From Pontibacillus salipaludis (GTDB taxonomy: Bacteria; Bacillota; Bacilli; Bacillales; BH030062), in assembly GCF_014642405.1 (NCBI RefSeq), contig NZ_BMIN01000002.1, positions 310,001 through 374,000 of the forward strand: DNA of 64,000 bases, in the 5' to 3' direction. The notes beneath the pieces are model-generated. The model was given only the letters and a program-made list of their open reading frames with translations, made no database searches and was not told where the DNA came from. Of this stretch, positions 1 through 9,670 are shown piece after piece. Made by a program: the position numbers and the translations under genes. Position 1 is the stretch's first letter. Each line of letters opens with the position of its first letter.

Positions 1-420
1 TTTCTTAAGATCATTAATGGTGTCGTGAAACGGGCTGAACTTTCGATTTTCGCCATTGTTGCTTTTTTAAATGTGTTTATTACAATCAATACGGCTGCAG
101 AAATTACGGCAGGCCCTTTTGTAAGAAAGATTGGTAAAGAGTTTAATATACACCCTTACAGAAGAGCAAACTTCCTCGATACTGTATCCTCTTCGCTAGG
201 ATACATCTTCCCCTGGAGTGGTGGGGTACTACTCGCATGGGCGACAATTAAAGGGGCGGCGAAGGATTATGATTTCTTACCAGTAGTTGGCCCCACAGAA
301 GTATTCCCTTTCGTTTTTCAAGGTTGGTTTCTGTTACTGGTCATGTTTATATCAGCCATAACGGGCTGGGGGCTTAGATATATAGGTAAAAACGGTGAAG
401 AAATAAAACCAGAAAAATGA
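1..420 (+). CDS. NhaC-like Na+/H+ antiporter, C-terminal fragment
   Basis: The reading frame is open to the left edge, so only the last 139 or so codons are present and the true start lies outside the window. The fragment is hydrophobic, with about three membrane segments, and ends in a short charged cytoplasmic tail. The stretch RRANFLDTVSSSLGYIFPWS resembles the conserved 'LEDTGT...PW' segment near the end of NhaC-family antiporters, which exchange Na+ for protons across the plasma membrane. A related permease is possible. It converges on the flavin oxidase gene and shares a palindromic terminator with it. Confidence 0.65.
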   Translation, partial: FLKIINGVVKRAELSIFAIVAFLNVFITINTAAEITAGPFVRKIGKEFNIHPYRRANFLDTVSSSLGYIFPWSGGVLLAWATIKGAAKDYDFLPVVGPTEVFPFVFQGWFLLLVMFISAITGWGLRYIGKNGEEIKPEK

Positions 421-421
421 C

Positions 422-458
422 AAACGAGGATTCCTAATTAGGAATCCTCGTTTTTATT
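422..458. terminator. Bidirectional terminator between convergent genes
   Basis: Perfect inverted repeat with 16-base arms (422-437 and 438-453), A-rich on the left and T-rich on the right. It can terminate both the antiporter gene (plus) and the flavin oxidase gene (minus). Confidence 0.9.
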
Positions 459-461
459 GTT

Positions 462-1844
462 CTACTCTGTTACTGGCTCACGATCGCCTTTAGGGTCAAT
501 ATTATGGTTTACATGAAAAATATTATTGGGATCATATTTTTGCTTAATGGCACCTAGCTGGTCATAATTCGAACCATAACTGTCCCGTATAATGGTTTCG
601 TCATTTTCAGTGAGATTCAAATAGGATGTCTGCTTATAAGAATAGGCTAAAAGAGAGTGACGAATCTCATTAATCCATTCTTTCGCCTCTACTTCTTGGC
701 CGTCTTCATAGATCACGTCCACAAGTAAAAGATACTTACCACCACGAACGTAATAGGCAGTTTCGTTAGAAGGAATACGATTCATATGCCCATGAGTTTC
801 CCATAATTGCACCATAGCAGGGGCAGGGGCTTCATTCATTTGAACTACAATTTGATCAAGCGCCTCTTCTGTTAGCTCATCAAGATATAGAGAGGTACCA
901 GTAATACAAGCATTCTGAGGAACCATCGCGTCCAACTTCTTCTGCAGCTCTACGTACGGCATGACAGCTGTCATATCCGCTAATGGTTGAGCTAATTCCC
1001 GTAGAGGCTGTATAATCGTTTCTCCTTCTTCAGGAGACCCAGCATACATTCCTGCTACTATAATCACTCGACGATGGTGTAAAAATTCAGGAATGAAAGG
1101 AGCTGGAGGCAAATCAATCATAGTTGCATTTACACTGATTTCATCAGGTGCCGTTTCTAGATATGTATTTAAGTTTTGGAACACCTGTTTAACATCTTTA
1201 AAATCATACATTACATCAAGTGCTAACACTTCAGGTCCTATTTCATGAAGCTGGAACTCAAATGAGGTAACAACGCCAAAGTTACCACCACCTCCACGGA
1301 TTGCCCAAAACAGATCAGAGTGCTCCGTTTCACTCACCCTAATATGATCCCCATCAGCTGTGACCAAGTTAACAGCTTGAATATTATCACAAGTCAATCC
1401 ATACTTAGCTCTAAGATAACCTAACCCACCGTTTAACGCTAATCCAGCCACACCTGTCTCTGATACCGTTCCAGTAGGGGTAGCTAATCCATACTTCTGT
1501 GTTTCTTTGTCAACATGAGCAAGTGTAGCTCCACCTTGCACACGCGCAATTCTTGCATCCTTATCCACTACCACATTCGTTAGTTCGGAAAGGTCAATCA
1601 TAATCCCACCTTCTGTTACTGCAGTACCTGCTACATGGTGACCTCCGCCCTTAATCGATATTTCTAAGTCATGTTCTCTTGCATACCGAACTGCACTCAT
1701 TGCATCGGCCTCTTCTTTACATACCACGATCATTTGTGGAGATTTATCCACAGCCGCATTCCAAATCCTCCGTTGTGTTTCATACCCTTCATCACCTGGA
1801 AGTAAAACCGAACCTTGTACTTGCTGTTTTAGTATATTAGTCAT
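462..1844 (-). CDS. FAD-linked (berberine-bridge type) oxidoreductase
   Basis: The product is a 460-residue flavoprotein oxidase. The N-terminal half is an FAD_binding_4 domain containing GGGHHVAGTAV (about residues 66-76) and CDNIQAVNLVTADG (from residue 152). The C-terminus has a BBE tail, YDPNNIFHVNHN. The family attaches FAD through a His in the GGGH motif and a Cys; H69 and C152 fit both positions, so a bicovalent flavin is predicted. The substrate is unknown; relatives oxidise sugars, oligosaccharides or alkaloids. There is no signal peptide, so it is probably cytoplasmic. I chose the ATG at 1844 because GGAGAGG sits just upstream; an in-frame ATG at 1880 has no such site. It occupies the place where rlmH would be expected, so it is likely an acquired gene. 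Confidence 0.85.
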   Translation of the reverse strand: MTNILKQQVQGSVLLPGDEGYETQRRIWNAAVDKSPQMIVVCKEEADAMSAVRYAREHDLEISIKGGGHHVAGTAVTEGGIMIDLSELTNVVVDKDARIARVQGGATLAHVDKETQKYGLATPTGTVSETGVAGLALNGGLGYLRAKYGLTCDNIQAVNLVTADGDHIRVSETEHSDLFWAIRGGGGNFGVVTSFEFQLHEIGPEVLALDVMYDFKDVKQVFQNLNTYLETAPDEISVNATMIDLPPAPFIPEFLHHRRVIIVAGMYAGSPEEGETIIQPLRELAQPLADMTAVMPYVELQKKLDAMVPQNACITGTSLYLDELTEEALDQIVVQMNEAPAPAMVQLWETHGHMNRIPSNETAYYVRGGKYLLLVDVIYEDGQEVEAKEWINEIRHSLLAYSYKQTSYLNLTENDETIIRDSYGSNYDQLGAIKQKYDPNNIFHVNHNIDPKGDREPVTE

Positions 1845-1987
1845 ATTCCTCTCCTTACACCATTTTGGTTTATAGTACATTGTATGTATGTTAATAAATA
1901 TATTATCAATAAATTTAATATTTTGGAATAAAATTCTTGTAAAAACCTCCCCTAAATAGTTCTTAAGGATTATGTCTAAAGGAACAT

Positions 1988-2028
1988 AAAAAAACGACAG
2001 TTTCTAAGGCAGAAACTGTCGTTTTTTT
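1988..2028 (-). terminator. Terminator of the wal operon end
   Basis: Arms AAAAACGACAGTTTCT and AGAAACTGTCGTTTTT around a 5-base loop. It lies about 150 bases downstream of the CxxH/CxxC gene and is the first strong terminator after the wal operon. Confidence 0.85.
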
Positions 2029-2064
2029 ACCATCACTAATTAAAAATTGTATGACTATTCAAAC

Positions 2065-2249
2065 TTATCAACATAATTATCCACAGCCCTCTTCTCATAA
2101 CAATACTCACAAGAAAAGGAAGCATATAAACAAGTTATTCACAAAGTTATCCACATATACACAAATTCATTCCCTTATTTGGTGGAAGAACCTGCGTTCG
2201 CTACTATATATGTAGCTAATCCACTGCAATACTCACAGGTTGTGGATAA
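2065..2249. other. DnaA-box cluster at the wal operon end
   Basis: Perfect DnaA boxes (TTATCCACA or its complement) lie at 2077-2085, 2147-2155 and 2241-2249. Variants lie at 2065-2073 (TTATCAACA) and 2135-2143 (TTATTCACA). The last perfect box is inside the CxxH/CxxC coding region. From memory, the equivalent region next to rlmH (yydA) is one of the few strong non-oriC DnaA-binding regions found by chromatin immunoprecipitation in B. subtilis. The cluster probably binds DnaA and may titrate it. Confidence 0.75.
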
Positions 2250-2354
2250 ATTATTTGACCCTTCTATCTTATCTAAATTAGGGAACGTTTCACATTCATC
2301 CACAATCACATCAATGCCACGATCGACATGGTCCTGACAGACAAACAATTTCAC
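2175..2354 (-). CDS. Small CxxH/CxxC metal-binding-like protein
   Basis: Translation of the minus strand from a GTG gives 59 residues starting MKLFVCQDHVDRGIDV and ending ANAGSSTK. It has CQDH at residues 6-9 and CEYC at 40-43, the defining pair of the CxxH/CxxC small-protein family that sits between htrC and rlmH in many Bacillaceae. The four residues could hold one zinc ion, but no function is established to my knowledge. The GTG at 2354 is preceded by GAGTGAGGTG; the overlapping ATG is followed at once by a stop. It is the last gene of the wal cluster, 55 bases after the HtrA gene. A perfect DnaA box lies inside it. Confidence 0.85.
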   Translation of the reverse strand: MKLFVCQDHVDRGIDVIVDECETFPNLDKIEGSNNLSTTCEYCSGLATYIVANAGSSTK

Positions 2355-2409
2355 ATTTACACCTCACTCTCTAACACATAGGAAAAGCAGGAACTTATCG
2401 TTCCCGCTT

Positions 2410-3630
2410 TTAATAACTCTGATTGGATAACTTCATCGTTACATCTTGCTTTTGGCCATCTCGATAAAACGTCACTGACATTTCATCACCAACATTCTTA
2501 TTCTTATACAAATGCTTTCGTAAATCAACAATACTTAAAATTTCTTTGCCATCTAGCTCTGTTATAACATCATATTGTTGAAGTCCAACTTGACCAGCCG
2601 GTGAAGCTGTTTGAACGTTATCAATGACAACGCCTCCCTTAACATCACTAGGAAGACCTAAAACCTCTCTTTGTTGAGAACGAGGAACTTCTGATAACGA
2701 CACGGCTCCAATCCCCATAAACGGTCTTGTAACCTCACCATCTTCTTCGATGTCTTCCATAATCGGTACAGCATTATTAATCGGAATGGCAAAGCCAATC
2801 CCCTCAACAGCTGACTTGGCAATTTTCATGGAATTGATACCGATCAGTTGACCTTTAATATTGATGAGGGCTCCCCCACTATTTCCAGGATTGATCGCAG
2901 CATCTGTTTGCATGACTTCAGCTTGCCAGTCCATTCGTCCATCTCCGTTAAAATCTTGCGGGATGGCTCTCTGTTTTCCACTTATAATCCCTTTCGTAAC
3001 AGACCCCGCAAACATTAATCCAAGTGGGCTTCCAATAGCCATAGCGGGTTCCCCAACTTTAACCTTTGAGGAATCACCAATATCTATAACTTTATTTACT
3101 TTAGATCCATCTACTGTTAATACAGCTAAGTCTGTATATGGATCAGCTCCAACTAGTTCCGCTTCAATACGGGAACCATCAATTAAGGAAACCTCAATTC
3201 GGTCAGCTCCCTGCACAACATGGTTATTTGTTACAATATAAGCCTTGTCTTGTTCCTTTTTATATATGACGCCTGAACCTGTTCCAGCTTCTCCACTAGA
3301 GGGCTGTTCCTGAATTAAACCGGAAGATTCACGTATTTTAACAACGCCTACGACAGCTTCTTGTACCTCGCTCACAACTTCTGTAACTTGCGTTGTAACA
3401 TCAAGGTTTACGCTTTCCGTTGTGGGGGTGTCTTCCTCTTCACTTGCTTGAACCTGATCTTCTTTATCTTGTGATGAAAGATCATACGGCAAGATATTCG
3501 ATTGAATAAGAGCGGGTAACGCCAGCACGATTAACACAGCACCCAGAATCAGACCCACAAAAGTTGGCATAATCCATCCTGGACGCTTGTGTCTGTTGCT
3601 TGAAGAGGTTTGATCATCATAATAGCCCAT
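2410..3630 (-). CDS. htrC: HtrA/DegP-like membrane serine protease
   Basis: The 406-residue product has a short cytoplasmic N-terminus, one membrane anchor (about 20-44) and an acidic, low-complexity linker (about 50-75). An S1C trypsin-like protease domain follows, with catalytic residues H137 (NNHVV), D167 (YTDLAVL) and S251 (GNSGGA). A single PDZ domain covers about 305-400. Members degrade or refold damaged exported proteins on the outer face of the membrane. It lies 70 bases after walJ, the standard place of htrC (yyxA), and is probably read with the wal operon. The acidic linker fits a salt-adapted host. Confidence 0.93.
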   Translation of the reverse strand: MGYYDDQTSSSNRHKRPGWIMPTFVGLILGAVLIVLALPALIQSNILPYDLSSQDKEDQVQASEEEDTPTTESVNLDVTTQVTEVVSEVQEAVVGVVKIRESSGLIQEQPSSGEAGTGSGVIYKKEQDKAYIVTNNHVVQGADRIEVSLIDGSRIEAELVGADPYTDLAVLTVDGSKVNKVIDIGDSSKVKVGEPAMAIGSPLGLMFAGSVTKGIISGKQRAIPQDFNGDGRMDWQAEVMQTDAAINPGNSGGALINIKGQLIGINSMKIAKSAVEGIGFAIPINNAVPIMEDIEEDGEVTRPFMGIGAVSLSEVPRSQQREVLGLPSDVKGGVVIDNVQTASPAGQVGLQQYDVITELDGKEILSIVDLRKHLYKNKNVGDEMSVTFYRDGQKQDVTMKLSNQSY

Positions 3631-3700
3631 TGAACCCTCAATCCTTTCTGAACCAGTTCTACATTGTATACTAGTCCCCCGTTACCTCACTACACACTTT

Positions 3701-4504
3701 CTAAACGTCATTCAGCGTGTAAATCGGTGTAGCATGATTCGGGTCTGTATCAAATAAGTCAATAGTATCCCCTAAAGGTATACCGCGTTCTTTTAACATG
3801 TTCCCGACAGACATACGTGCGAGGTCTTTCATGTTATTATCTTGACTTAAATGGGCTAAATAAATACGTTTTGTTGAATTGCCAATAATATCTGTTAAAG
3901 CAAGTGCACTATCCTCATTAGACACGTGCCCTTTATCCCCTAAAATACGTCGTTTGACGTTCCAGGGATAGCGCCCCATCCTTAGCATTTCTACATCATG
4001 ATTCGATTCGAATATATAAGCATCAGCATCTTCAACTGTCTTCTTAATTCTTTCTGACACATACCCAGTATCCGTCACTAATGCTACCTTCTTTCCGTTA
4101 TGACGGAATACATAAAACATAGGCTCGGCCGCATCATGTGATACGCCGAAGGACTCCACTTCTAAATCTCCAAACGCTTTGACTGTTTCCATTTGGAAGT
4201 TAAACTTTTGGTCCGTTGTTAGCTTTCCAATGTGGCCTTCCATAGCCTTCCATGTTTTTTCGTTAGCATAGATCGGTAAGTTGTAACGTCTAGCTAATAT
4301 ACCTAATCCTTTAATGTGATCGCTGTGTTCATGAGTCACAAGGATTCCGTTTAGGTCATTAGGGTCTAGATCAACTTGCGACATAACTCGCTCTAATTGT
4401 TTTCCGCTTAACCCTGCATCCACTAATAATTTTTGTTTTTCCGTACCTACATAAAAGGCATTACCGGTACTTCCTGATGCCAGGACGCTAAAGTGCATAC
4501 TCAT
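3701..4504 (-). CDS. walJ: WalJ (YycJ) metallo-beta-lactamase fold hydrolase
   Basis: This is a 267-residue cytoplasmic MBL-fold protein. The metal-binding motif [10 protein letters not shown] covers residues 57-66, with further ligands near HDAAEP and the C-terminal AHLSQ. YycJ proteins are described as nucleases linked to coordination of cell division, wall synthesis and DNA replication or repair. The ATG at 4504 overlaps the walI stop as ATGA and follows GGTGGAG, so the two are translationally coupled. A second in-frame ATG two codons on is possible. Confidence 0.93.
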   Translation of the reverse strand: MSMHFSVLASGSTGNAFYVGTEKQKLLVDAGLSGKQLERVMSQVDLDPNDLNGILVTHEHSDHIKGLGILARRYNLPIYANEKTWKAMEGHIGKLTTDQKFNFQMETVKAFGDLEVESFGVSHDAAEPMFYVFRHNGKKVALVTDTGYVSERIKKTVEDADAYIFESNHDVEMLRMGRYPWNVKRRILGDKGHVSNEDSALALTDIIGNSTKRIYLAHLSQDNNMKDLARMSVGNMLKERGIPLGDTIDLFDTDPNHATPIYTLNDV

Positions 4505-5385
4505 GATTCTCCACCCCGTATTGGTTGTTCCAGTTCTATCTGTTGTTTCTCAACACTATCCTTCATTTCTTGGATGAATTCGTTTACGAACTCATCTTCA
4601 TCCTTCGAGATATATTGACCTTCAAGTCCGTTGACGAAATAATTACTTTCTTCATTTACATGAATATTCCATGTAGGTGAAAAGACCTGCACCCCATTTT
4701 GGAGAGGCACTTGCACTAACGTATAATACCCTATATCGAATTTAGTTACGGTATCATCACTGTATAGTTTGTTCTTATCAAACAAGGTACTTATAGCCTG
4801 GATTGGCTTAATCAGATCTTGTTCCTCACCTGTATTTTTAATCTCATCTAAATGTGTTTGAGTAAAGCGAGATATACCGTCCTTTTCCTCATTTAAGAAT
4901 GCAAGGACAACTCCATTTTGATTATAATAAATAGGGTCACCCTCACGAAGTTGGAAGAAAATCAGTACATTCCATCTCTCATTATAACCCCAGTACTGGT
5001 ACTCATCTCTAAACAAAATCTCATCCTTCACAATACTAGAGATCTTACTCTCATCTGCCTCCAAATCAATATCTACGGGCTCTTTAAACTCGGATATTAA
5101 TATGTTCCCATAAACTTCGGGGTTTTGATTGTCATTTTCTTCTAATGTTTCTAAATCTTCTTCTTTAAAATCATACCTTTTAGCTGAGATATAGGTTTTC
5201 TTAGGAGGATTTTCAGGTACATTTTGAAGTTGAATATCTTCAGCTTCAAGTTGTTCTTCTATACTTGTATCAGGCAAAACCCCAAGTTGAGACTGCTCTG
5301 TCTTATTTATAAACTGGTACACCAGAAAGAAATCTAAGACCAGGAAGCATAGAATAAAAAGTGTTTTAATTTGTCCCCATTGCAT
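4501..5385 (-). CDS. walI: WalI (YycI) regulator of the WalK kinase
   Basis: The 294-residue protein has a single N-terminal membrane helix (about 7-25) and a large extracytoplasmic domain. In B. subtilis WalI and WalH form a membrane complex with WalK and hold the kinase down. Sequence similarity in this family is low; the call rests on position, size and topology. Its start overlaps the walH stop by one base (TAATG) and its end overlaps walJ. Confidence 0.9.
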   Translation of the reverse strand: MQWGQIKTLFILCFLVLDFFLVYQFINKTEQSQLGVLPDTSIEEQLEAEDIQLQNVPENPPKKTYISAKRYDFKEEDLETLEENDNQNPEVYGNILISEFKEPVDIDLEADESKISSIVKDEILFRDEYQYWGYNERWNVLIFFQLREGDPIYYNQNGVVLAFLNEEKDGISRFTQTHLDEIKNTGEEQDLIKPIQAISTLFDKNKLYSDDTVTKFDIGYYTLVQVPLQNGVQVFSPTWNIHVNEESNYFVNGLEGQYISKDEDEFVNEFIQEMKDSVEKQQIELEQPIRGGES

Positions 5386-6722
5386 TATTCATTGCCCCCT
5401 ATTGTTAATGGTTCCCAATCCTCTCCTTCTTTAATAAACCAGGAAGGTTCTATTGTAATAACAAGAGAATTGTTCCCTGTTACTTTCATGATGTAGCCAA
5501 TTTTTATGTCGTCGATAAAATAAGAAGAAAGACCATCTCTGCTTTTTTCGATATAAGATAAAACATCTCTTCCTGAAGGCAGTGTTATTTGTTGAGTTTC
5601 TAGGGGGGAGTTCAGGCGAATTAATGGCCTTTTATAAACGATGAGATCTTGATTCCTCCACTGTTGTGAAATTAACCCCAGACCGTTACTCCCCTTCAAG
5701 TTATCATGTAACACGGGATATCCATTTTTATATAGTCGATAATCGATCGTGTTATCTCTAGAGTTAATATTAAAAAGGTTGTAAGTTTCATCTGTCCACC
5801 CATTATGATCATTAATGTCATTTAAACTATGTTTAATGATTTCTTGCCTTAACATGGATTGAGACTCTTCAGATTGAACCTTTTCAAATACCATTAGCTT
5901 TTCATTTTTTAGAGTTTGTAATAAACGATTATCAATATTATAAAAAGCTTGCCCAGTACTTGTTGAATTCTGCTTAACAAGCTGCGGATTATTAAACAGA
6001 ATATTCTTCATCGTATCTACTTCTGAATCTTCACCCGTCATTGTATCCATAGGTACAGATATTTCAGATTCAGGTAAATAAATCGGATTTTCTCTATTAT
6101 CATCAATGCTAAAGTACTCTCTTTGCATATCAGTATTATTCAAATACTTAGCGACAAAATTATATACATCAAAGTTTCGAATTGAAGCTCTCCAGTAAGT
6201 GTCAGAGTTATCATCAGATACAAAGTAAACATAGTTATTGGACTTTTGGGGTGCAAAAGAAATCAACATACGATCAACATTATACGGGCTATATTCTGTC
6301 TCCTCGGCACGAAATTCTGTCTCCTCGTTTACTGTGAAGATGTTGACTAATGTACTCAGTGGTACACTAGTTGGATAGGTAATTTCCAATGCAGACTCTC
6401 TCTCCGATTTACTCACTTCTTCTACTTTATAAAAATTTGTTAAAGGCCAAGTTAATATTTTTTCATATAAGCTTTTTTCTTCACTACGTTCGTTCAATGA
6501 GAAAAGCCTTCCATTTTGGTGAAATAAGAGGAGCTCAGGATTAATAACGGACGATATGCTTTGTTGCGTTCCATTGGTTAACTTAGTTTCTACCTCTAGA
6601 ATTTTATTACCTTTATTCAATTCATCATATTCGGGCTGATAAGTCCAAAGGGCGAACGTAACCAATAAGCTAGTGGTCACGAGGAGCCCTAACACAATCG
6701 ACTTCAAGTACTCCCACATCAT
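5385..6722 (-). CDS. walH: WalH (YycH) regulator of the WalK kinase
   Basis: The 445-residue protein has an N-terminal membrane helix (about 7-27) and a long extracytoplasmic region typical of YycH. Together with WalI it modulates WalK autophosphorylation. The first of two adjacent ATG codons (6722) overlaps the walK stop as ATGA and follows GGGG, so translation is coupled. The sequence is acidic and Asn/Ser-rich, consistent with an exposed domain. Confidence 0.92.
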   Translation of the reverse strand: MMWEYLKSIVLGLLVTTSLLVTFALWTYQPEYDELNKGNKILEVETKLTNGTQQSISSVINPELLLFHQNGRLFSLNERSEEKSLYEKILTWPLTNFYKVEEVSKSERESALEITYPTSVPLSTLVNIFTVNEETEFRAEETEYSPYNVDRMLISFAPQKSNNYVYFVSDDNSDTYWRASIRNFDVYNFVAKYLNNTDMQREYFSIDDNRENPIYLPESEISVPMDTMTGEDSEVDTMKNILFNNPQLVKQNSTSTGQAFYNIDNRLLQTLKNEKLMVFEKVQSEESQSMLRQEIIKHSLNDINDHNGWTDETYNLFNINSRDNTIDYRLYKNGYPVLHDNLKGSNGLGLISQQWRNQDLIVYKRPLIRLNSPLETQQITLPSGRDVLSYIEKSRDGLSSYFIDDIKIGYIMKVTGNNSLVITIEPSWFIKEGEDWEPLTIGGNE

Positions 6723-8581
6723 TCTTCATCCCCTTGCGGTTGTTTCAGTAAAGGTAGTGTGAAGGTCACCTTAGTTCCTTCACCTTCTTTACTATCGGCC
6801 CATATTTCTCCACCATGGGCATCAATCATTTCCCTGGAAATTGCTAACCCAAGCCCTGTTCCACCTAAATTTCTTGAACGAGCTCGATCCACCCGATAGA
6901 AGCGTTCAAATATCTTTTCTAACTTCTCTTTAGGAATACCGACTCCCTCATCAGAGATGGATATATGCAGCTTTTGTTGCTGTTTCTTTACCTCTAAATG
7001 GAAAGTAATGGTTCCTCCTTCTGGAGAATACTTAATCGCATTCGAGATGATGTTATCCAACACTTGAGTCATTTTATCCTTATCGATCCAAACAATCACC
7101 TCTTTGTCTGGTAAATGATGCTCAAAGTGAATATGATCATCTTGGTTGATTTCAAAACGTTCGGCTACTGTTCTAAAGAATCCAATAAAGTTTACTTTCT
7201 CTTTATGCAATTTGTAATCTTTATTATCCATTTTGGATAGCTGCAGAAGATCGTTAACAAGACGAATCATTCGCTCTGTTTCATTTTGGGTAACGTCTAA
7301 GAAGCGGGGAGCGATCTCTTTGTCTTGCCAAGCGCCTTCAGTTAGTGTCTCCAAATAGCTCTTCATTGTCGTTAGAGGCGTCCGTAATTCGTGAGATACG
7401 TTTGCCACAAACTCCCTTCGTTCTCGCTCTATCTTCTCTTGTTCAGTCACATCGCTTAGCACAGTTATATACCCATTCATTTCTTCCATTTCATATTGAA
7501 CCACAGTAAAACTCGCCTTCAGTAAAAGCTGTTGATCGCCTTCACTAAAGTCGATAATAATCGATTCTTTGTCATGTAAGTCTGTAATGTTATCAAGACG
7601 GTCATTTATACTCAGGACGTTTAAAAGCGACTCTCCTTGAACATCTTCAATCTCTTTACCTAGTAATCTTGAAGCCGGCTCATTCATAAGAATGATTGCC
7701 CCAGTGTGATCTGTTGCCATGACGCCTTCGGTCATGTTTGATAATACTGAACTAAGTTTCCGTCTCTCACCTTCTGTAGTAGCTTGCGAAATTTTTAACT
7801 TATCGTTTAACTCGTTAAAGGAAACAGCAAGTTGTCCAATTTCATCTTGTCCGTATACATTAACCTTCTGTGAAAAATCTCCTGCACCCATAATTTTGGC
7901 ATGCTTTCGCATTTCCGTAATCGGTTTTGTAATCGTTCTCGCAATGACAATTCCTAATAAAACCGAAATAGAAACACCTAAGAATGTGCCATTAGCAAAG
8001 ATCCGATTAATATCTTGAAGCTGTCCATATACACCTTCAAGAGAAGCTTTAATATAGATTACTCCAACAACTACATCTTGTTGTTCAACGTTTTCTTTGT
8101 CCTGATTATTTTTTTCCTGATAAATCGGGTAGGTCCTCACCATTATACGATGACCTTGTTGGTTTACTTTTGTATCTGGTTCCGCTCCCCCAAGCATCAA
8201 TGTACGTTGTATTTCCGGAAGGGGAAGCCTCTTCCCTACCTTGCTTTGATCAGTATCTTCAGTTGCCCCAATTACACGCATATTACTATTTATCACAAGG
8301 AGTTCTGTTATATTATCAGCATTAAAATCTGATAGGATGGACTGTACCTCCTCTTCTAAAGTCTGGCCATCCTCTGTACGCTCCTTTGAAAAGGCTTGCT
8401 CTAATTGTATATTCAGTATATCGACGTTGTTTGTAATGGATTCTTCGAAGTTCTCTTTCAATTTTGTCTCAAGCTGCTGTGAGAAATAAGCACCGATTAC
8501 TTGAATCGGAAACAAAAGCAAAAGAGTAATAATGATAATAAACTTTAAACGAATGGATTGAAAAAACCCCACCTGCTTCAT
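6719..8581 (-). CDS. walK: WalK (YycG) sensor histidine kinase
   Basis: The 620-residue membrane kinase follows the canonical layout: TM1 (about 14-34), an extracytoplasmic Cache/PDC-like sensor (about 35-195), TM2 (about 198-217), HAMP, a PAS domain (about 270-380), HisKA with FVANVSHELRTPL and phospho-acceptor H397, then the HATPase domain with GGTGLGLAIS. It phosphorylates WalR and controls autolysins and wall homeostasis; it is essential in B. subtilis. It starts 6 bases after the walR stop. Length and domains are complete. Confidence 0.97.
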   Translation of the reverse strand: MKQVGFFQSIRLKFIIIITLLLLFPIQVIGAYFSQQLETKLKENFEESITNNVDILNIQLEQAFSKERTEDGQTLEEEVQSILSDFNADNITELLVINSNMRVIGATEDTDQSKVGKRLPLPEIQRTLMLGGAEPDTKVNQQGHRIMVRTYPIYQEKNNQDKENVEQQDVVVGVIYIKASLEGVYGQLQDINRIFANGTFLGVSISVLLGIVIARTITKPITEMRKHAKIMGAGDFSQKVNVYGQDEIGQLAVSFNELNDKLKISQATTEGERRKLSSVLSNMTEGVMATDHTGAIILMNEPASRLLGKEIEDVQGESLLNVLSINDRLDNITDLHDKESIIIDFSEGDQQLLLKASFTVVQYEMEEMNGYITVLSDVTEQEKIERERREFVANVSHELRTPLTTMKSYLETLTEGAWQDKEIAPRFLDVTQNETERMIRLVNDLLQLSKMDNKDYKLHKEKVNFIGFFRTVAERFEINQDDHIHFEHHLPDKEVIVWIDKDKMTQVLDNIISNAIKYSPEGGTITFHLEVKKQQQKLHISISDEGVGIPKEKLEKIFERFYRVDRARSRNLGGTGLGLAISREMIDAHGGEIWADSKEGEGTKVTFTLPLLKQPQGDEE

Positions 8582-8587
8582 ATCAAA

Positions 8588-9292
8588 TTACTCCTGTTCA
8601 GGATTTCGCAGGTAGTATCCTACTCCCCGGCGTGTTACGATCCACATCGGCGTACTCGGATTCTCTTCAATCTTCTCGCGCAGCCTTCTTACTGTTACGT
8701 CTACTGTACGAACATCACCATAATAATCATATCCCCATACAGTTTCTAAGAGATGTTCACGCGTCATAACTTGTCCAATATTCTTGGCTAAGTAATGCAG
8801 AAGTTCAAATTCTCGATGAGTCAGCTCAATCTGCTCCCCATCTCTTGTTACCGTATAGGCATCAGGATGGATAACAAGCTTCCCAATTTGAATGTCATTA
8901 TTGGCTCTACCGCTTTCTTCAGCTGGCTGCTGGTGGCGTCGAAGATTCGCCTTAACACGAGCAATAACTTCGCGATTACTAAATGGTTTCGTTACATAAT
9001 CATCCGCTCCAAGCTCAAGACCGAGCACTTTATCGATCTCTGAGTCTTTAGCTGTGAGCATAATAATCGGCATACTTTTTGTTTTGCGAATTTCTCGGCA
9101 TACTTCCATACCATCTTTTCCAGGAAGCATAATATCTAGAAGGATAATATCTGGGTCTTCTTGTAGCCCAAGGTGAATTGCCTCATCGCCGTCATAAGCA
9201 CAAACAACCTCGTATCCTTCTTTTTCTAAGTTGAATTTCAGTATATCTGCAATCGGTTTTTCATCATCTACTACTAACACTTTAAAACTCAT
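8588..9292 (-). CDS. walR: WalR (YycF) response regulator
   Basis: The 234-residue OmpR/PhoB-type regulator has a receiver domain with acidic pocket D9-D10, phospho-acceptor D53 (LLDIMLPG) and K in KPFSNRE. A C-terminal winged helix ends [12 protein letters not shown] and GVGYYLR. It binds TGTWAH direct repeats upstream of wall-hydrolase genes. It is the first gene of the wal operon; TAGGGA lies upstream of the ATG. Confidence 0.97.
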   Translation of the reverse strand: MSFKVLVVDDEKPIADILKFNLEKEGYEVVCAYDGDEAIHLGLQEDPDIILLDIMLPGKDGMEVCREIRKTKSMPIIMLTAKDSEIDKVLGLELGADDYVTKPFSNREVIARVKANLRRHQQPAEESGRANNDIQIGKLVIHPDAYTVTRDGEQIELTHREFELLHYLAKNIGQVMTREHLLETVWGYDYYGDVRTVDVTVRRLREKIEENPSTPMWIVTRRGVGYYLRNPEQE

Positions 9293-9626
9293 ATTTATCC
9301 CTACTTTCTTATTAGGTCGTCATGTAGTTCTTTAATTCTTAATTCTAACGCATTTTCATGTAAATGTCTTTTTCAATGGGATGACAATGCTTATGCTACT
9401 GTTTAATATCAAGAAAAGACTTGAAGCTGAGCGAATACTCCGTTTGCTCAAATAAAGAATAAGGGGGTTCGGGAAATCAATCGCTTTCCCAGACACCCCG
9501 ACCTCTCAATAAATGTAACGACCCCAACCAATATAAAGTGTCTAAACTTCGAGTCTTCAACAATCCCGCTCTATTCTTGAACTTTGTTATAAAAATAACA
9601 ACATCAAACTGTAGCAGAGCCTAATA
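9293..9626. other. Non-coding gap upstream of walR
   Basis: No credible gene is seen. The stretch should hold the wal operon promoter, which I could not place with certainty. It contains a repeat remnant (9466-9500) listed separately. Confidence 0.5.
9466..9500. repeat. Remnant of the dispersed terminal-inverted-repeat element
   Basis: GGTTCGGGAAATCA followed by TCG-TTTCC matches the left end of the 11978-12105 repeat. It then runs into AGACACCCC, as at the right end of the 12200-12393 repeat. It looks like an internally deleted copy with the two ends fused. Confidence 0.55.
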
Positions 9627-9660
9627 TAAAAAATCCTGCAACGCAATTGCTGCAGGATTC
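9627..9660 (-). terminator. Terminator of the murein hydrolase gene
   Basis: Arms AATCCTGCA and TGCAGGATT, followed on the minus strand by a T-run. It lies just after the stop of the M23 gene. Confidence 0.8.
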
Positions 9661-9670
9661 AATCAATTTA

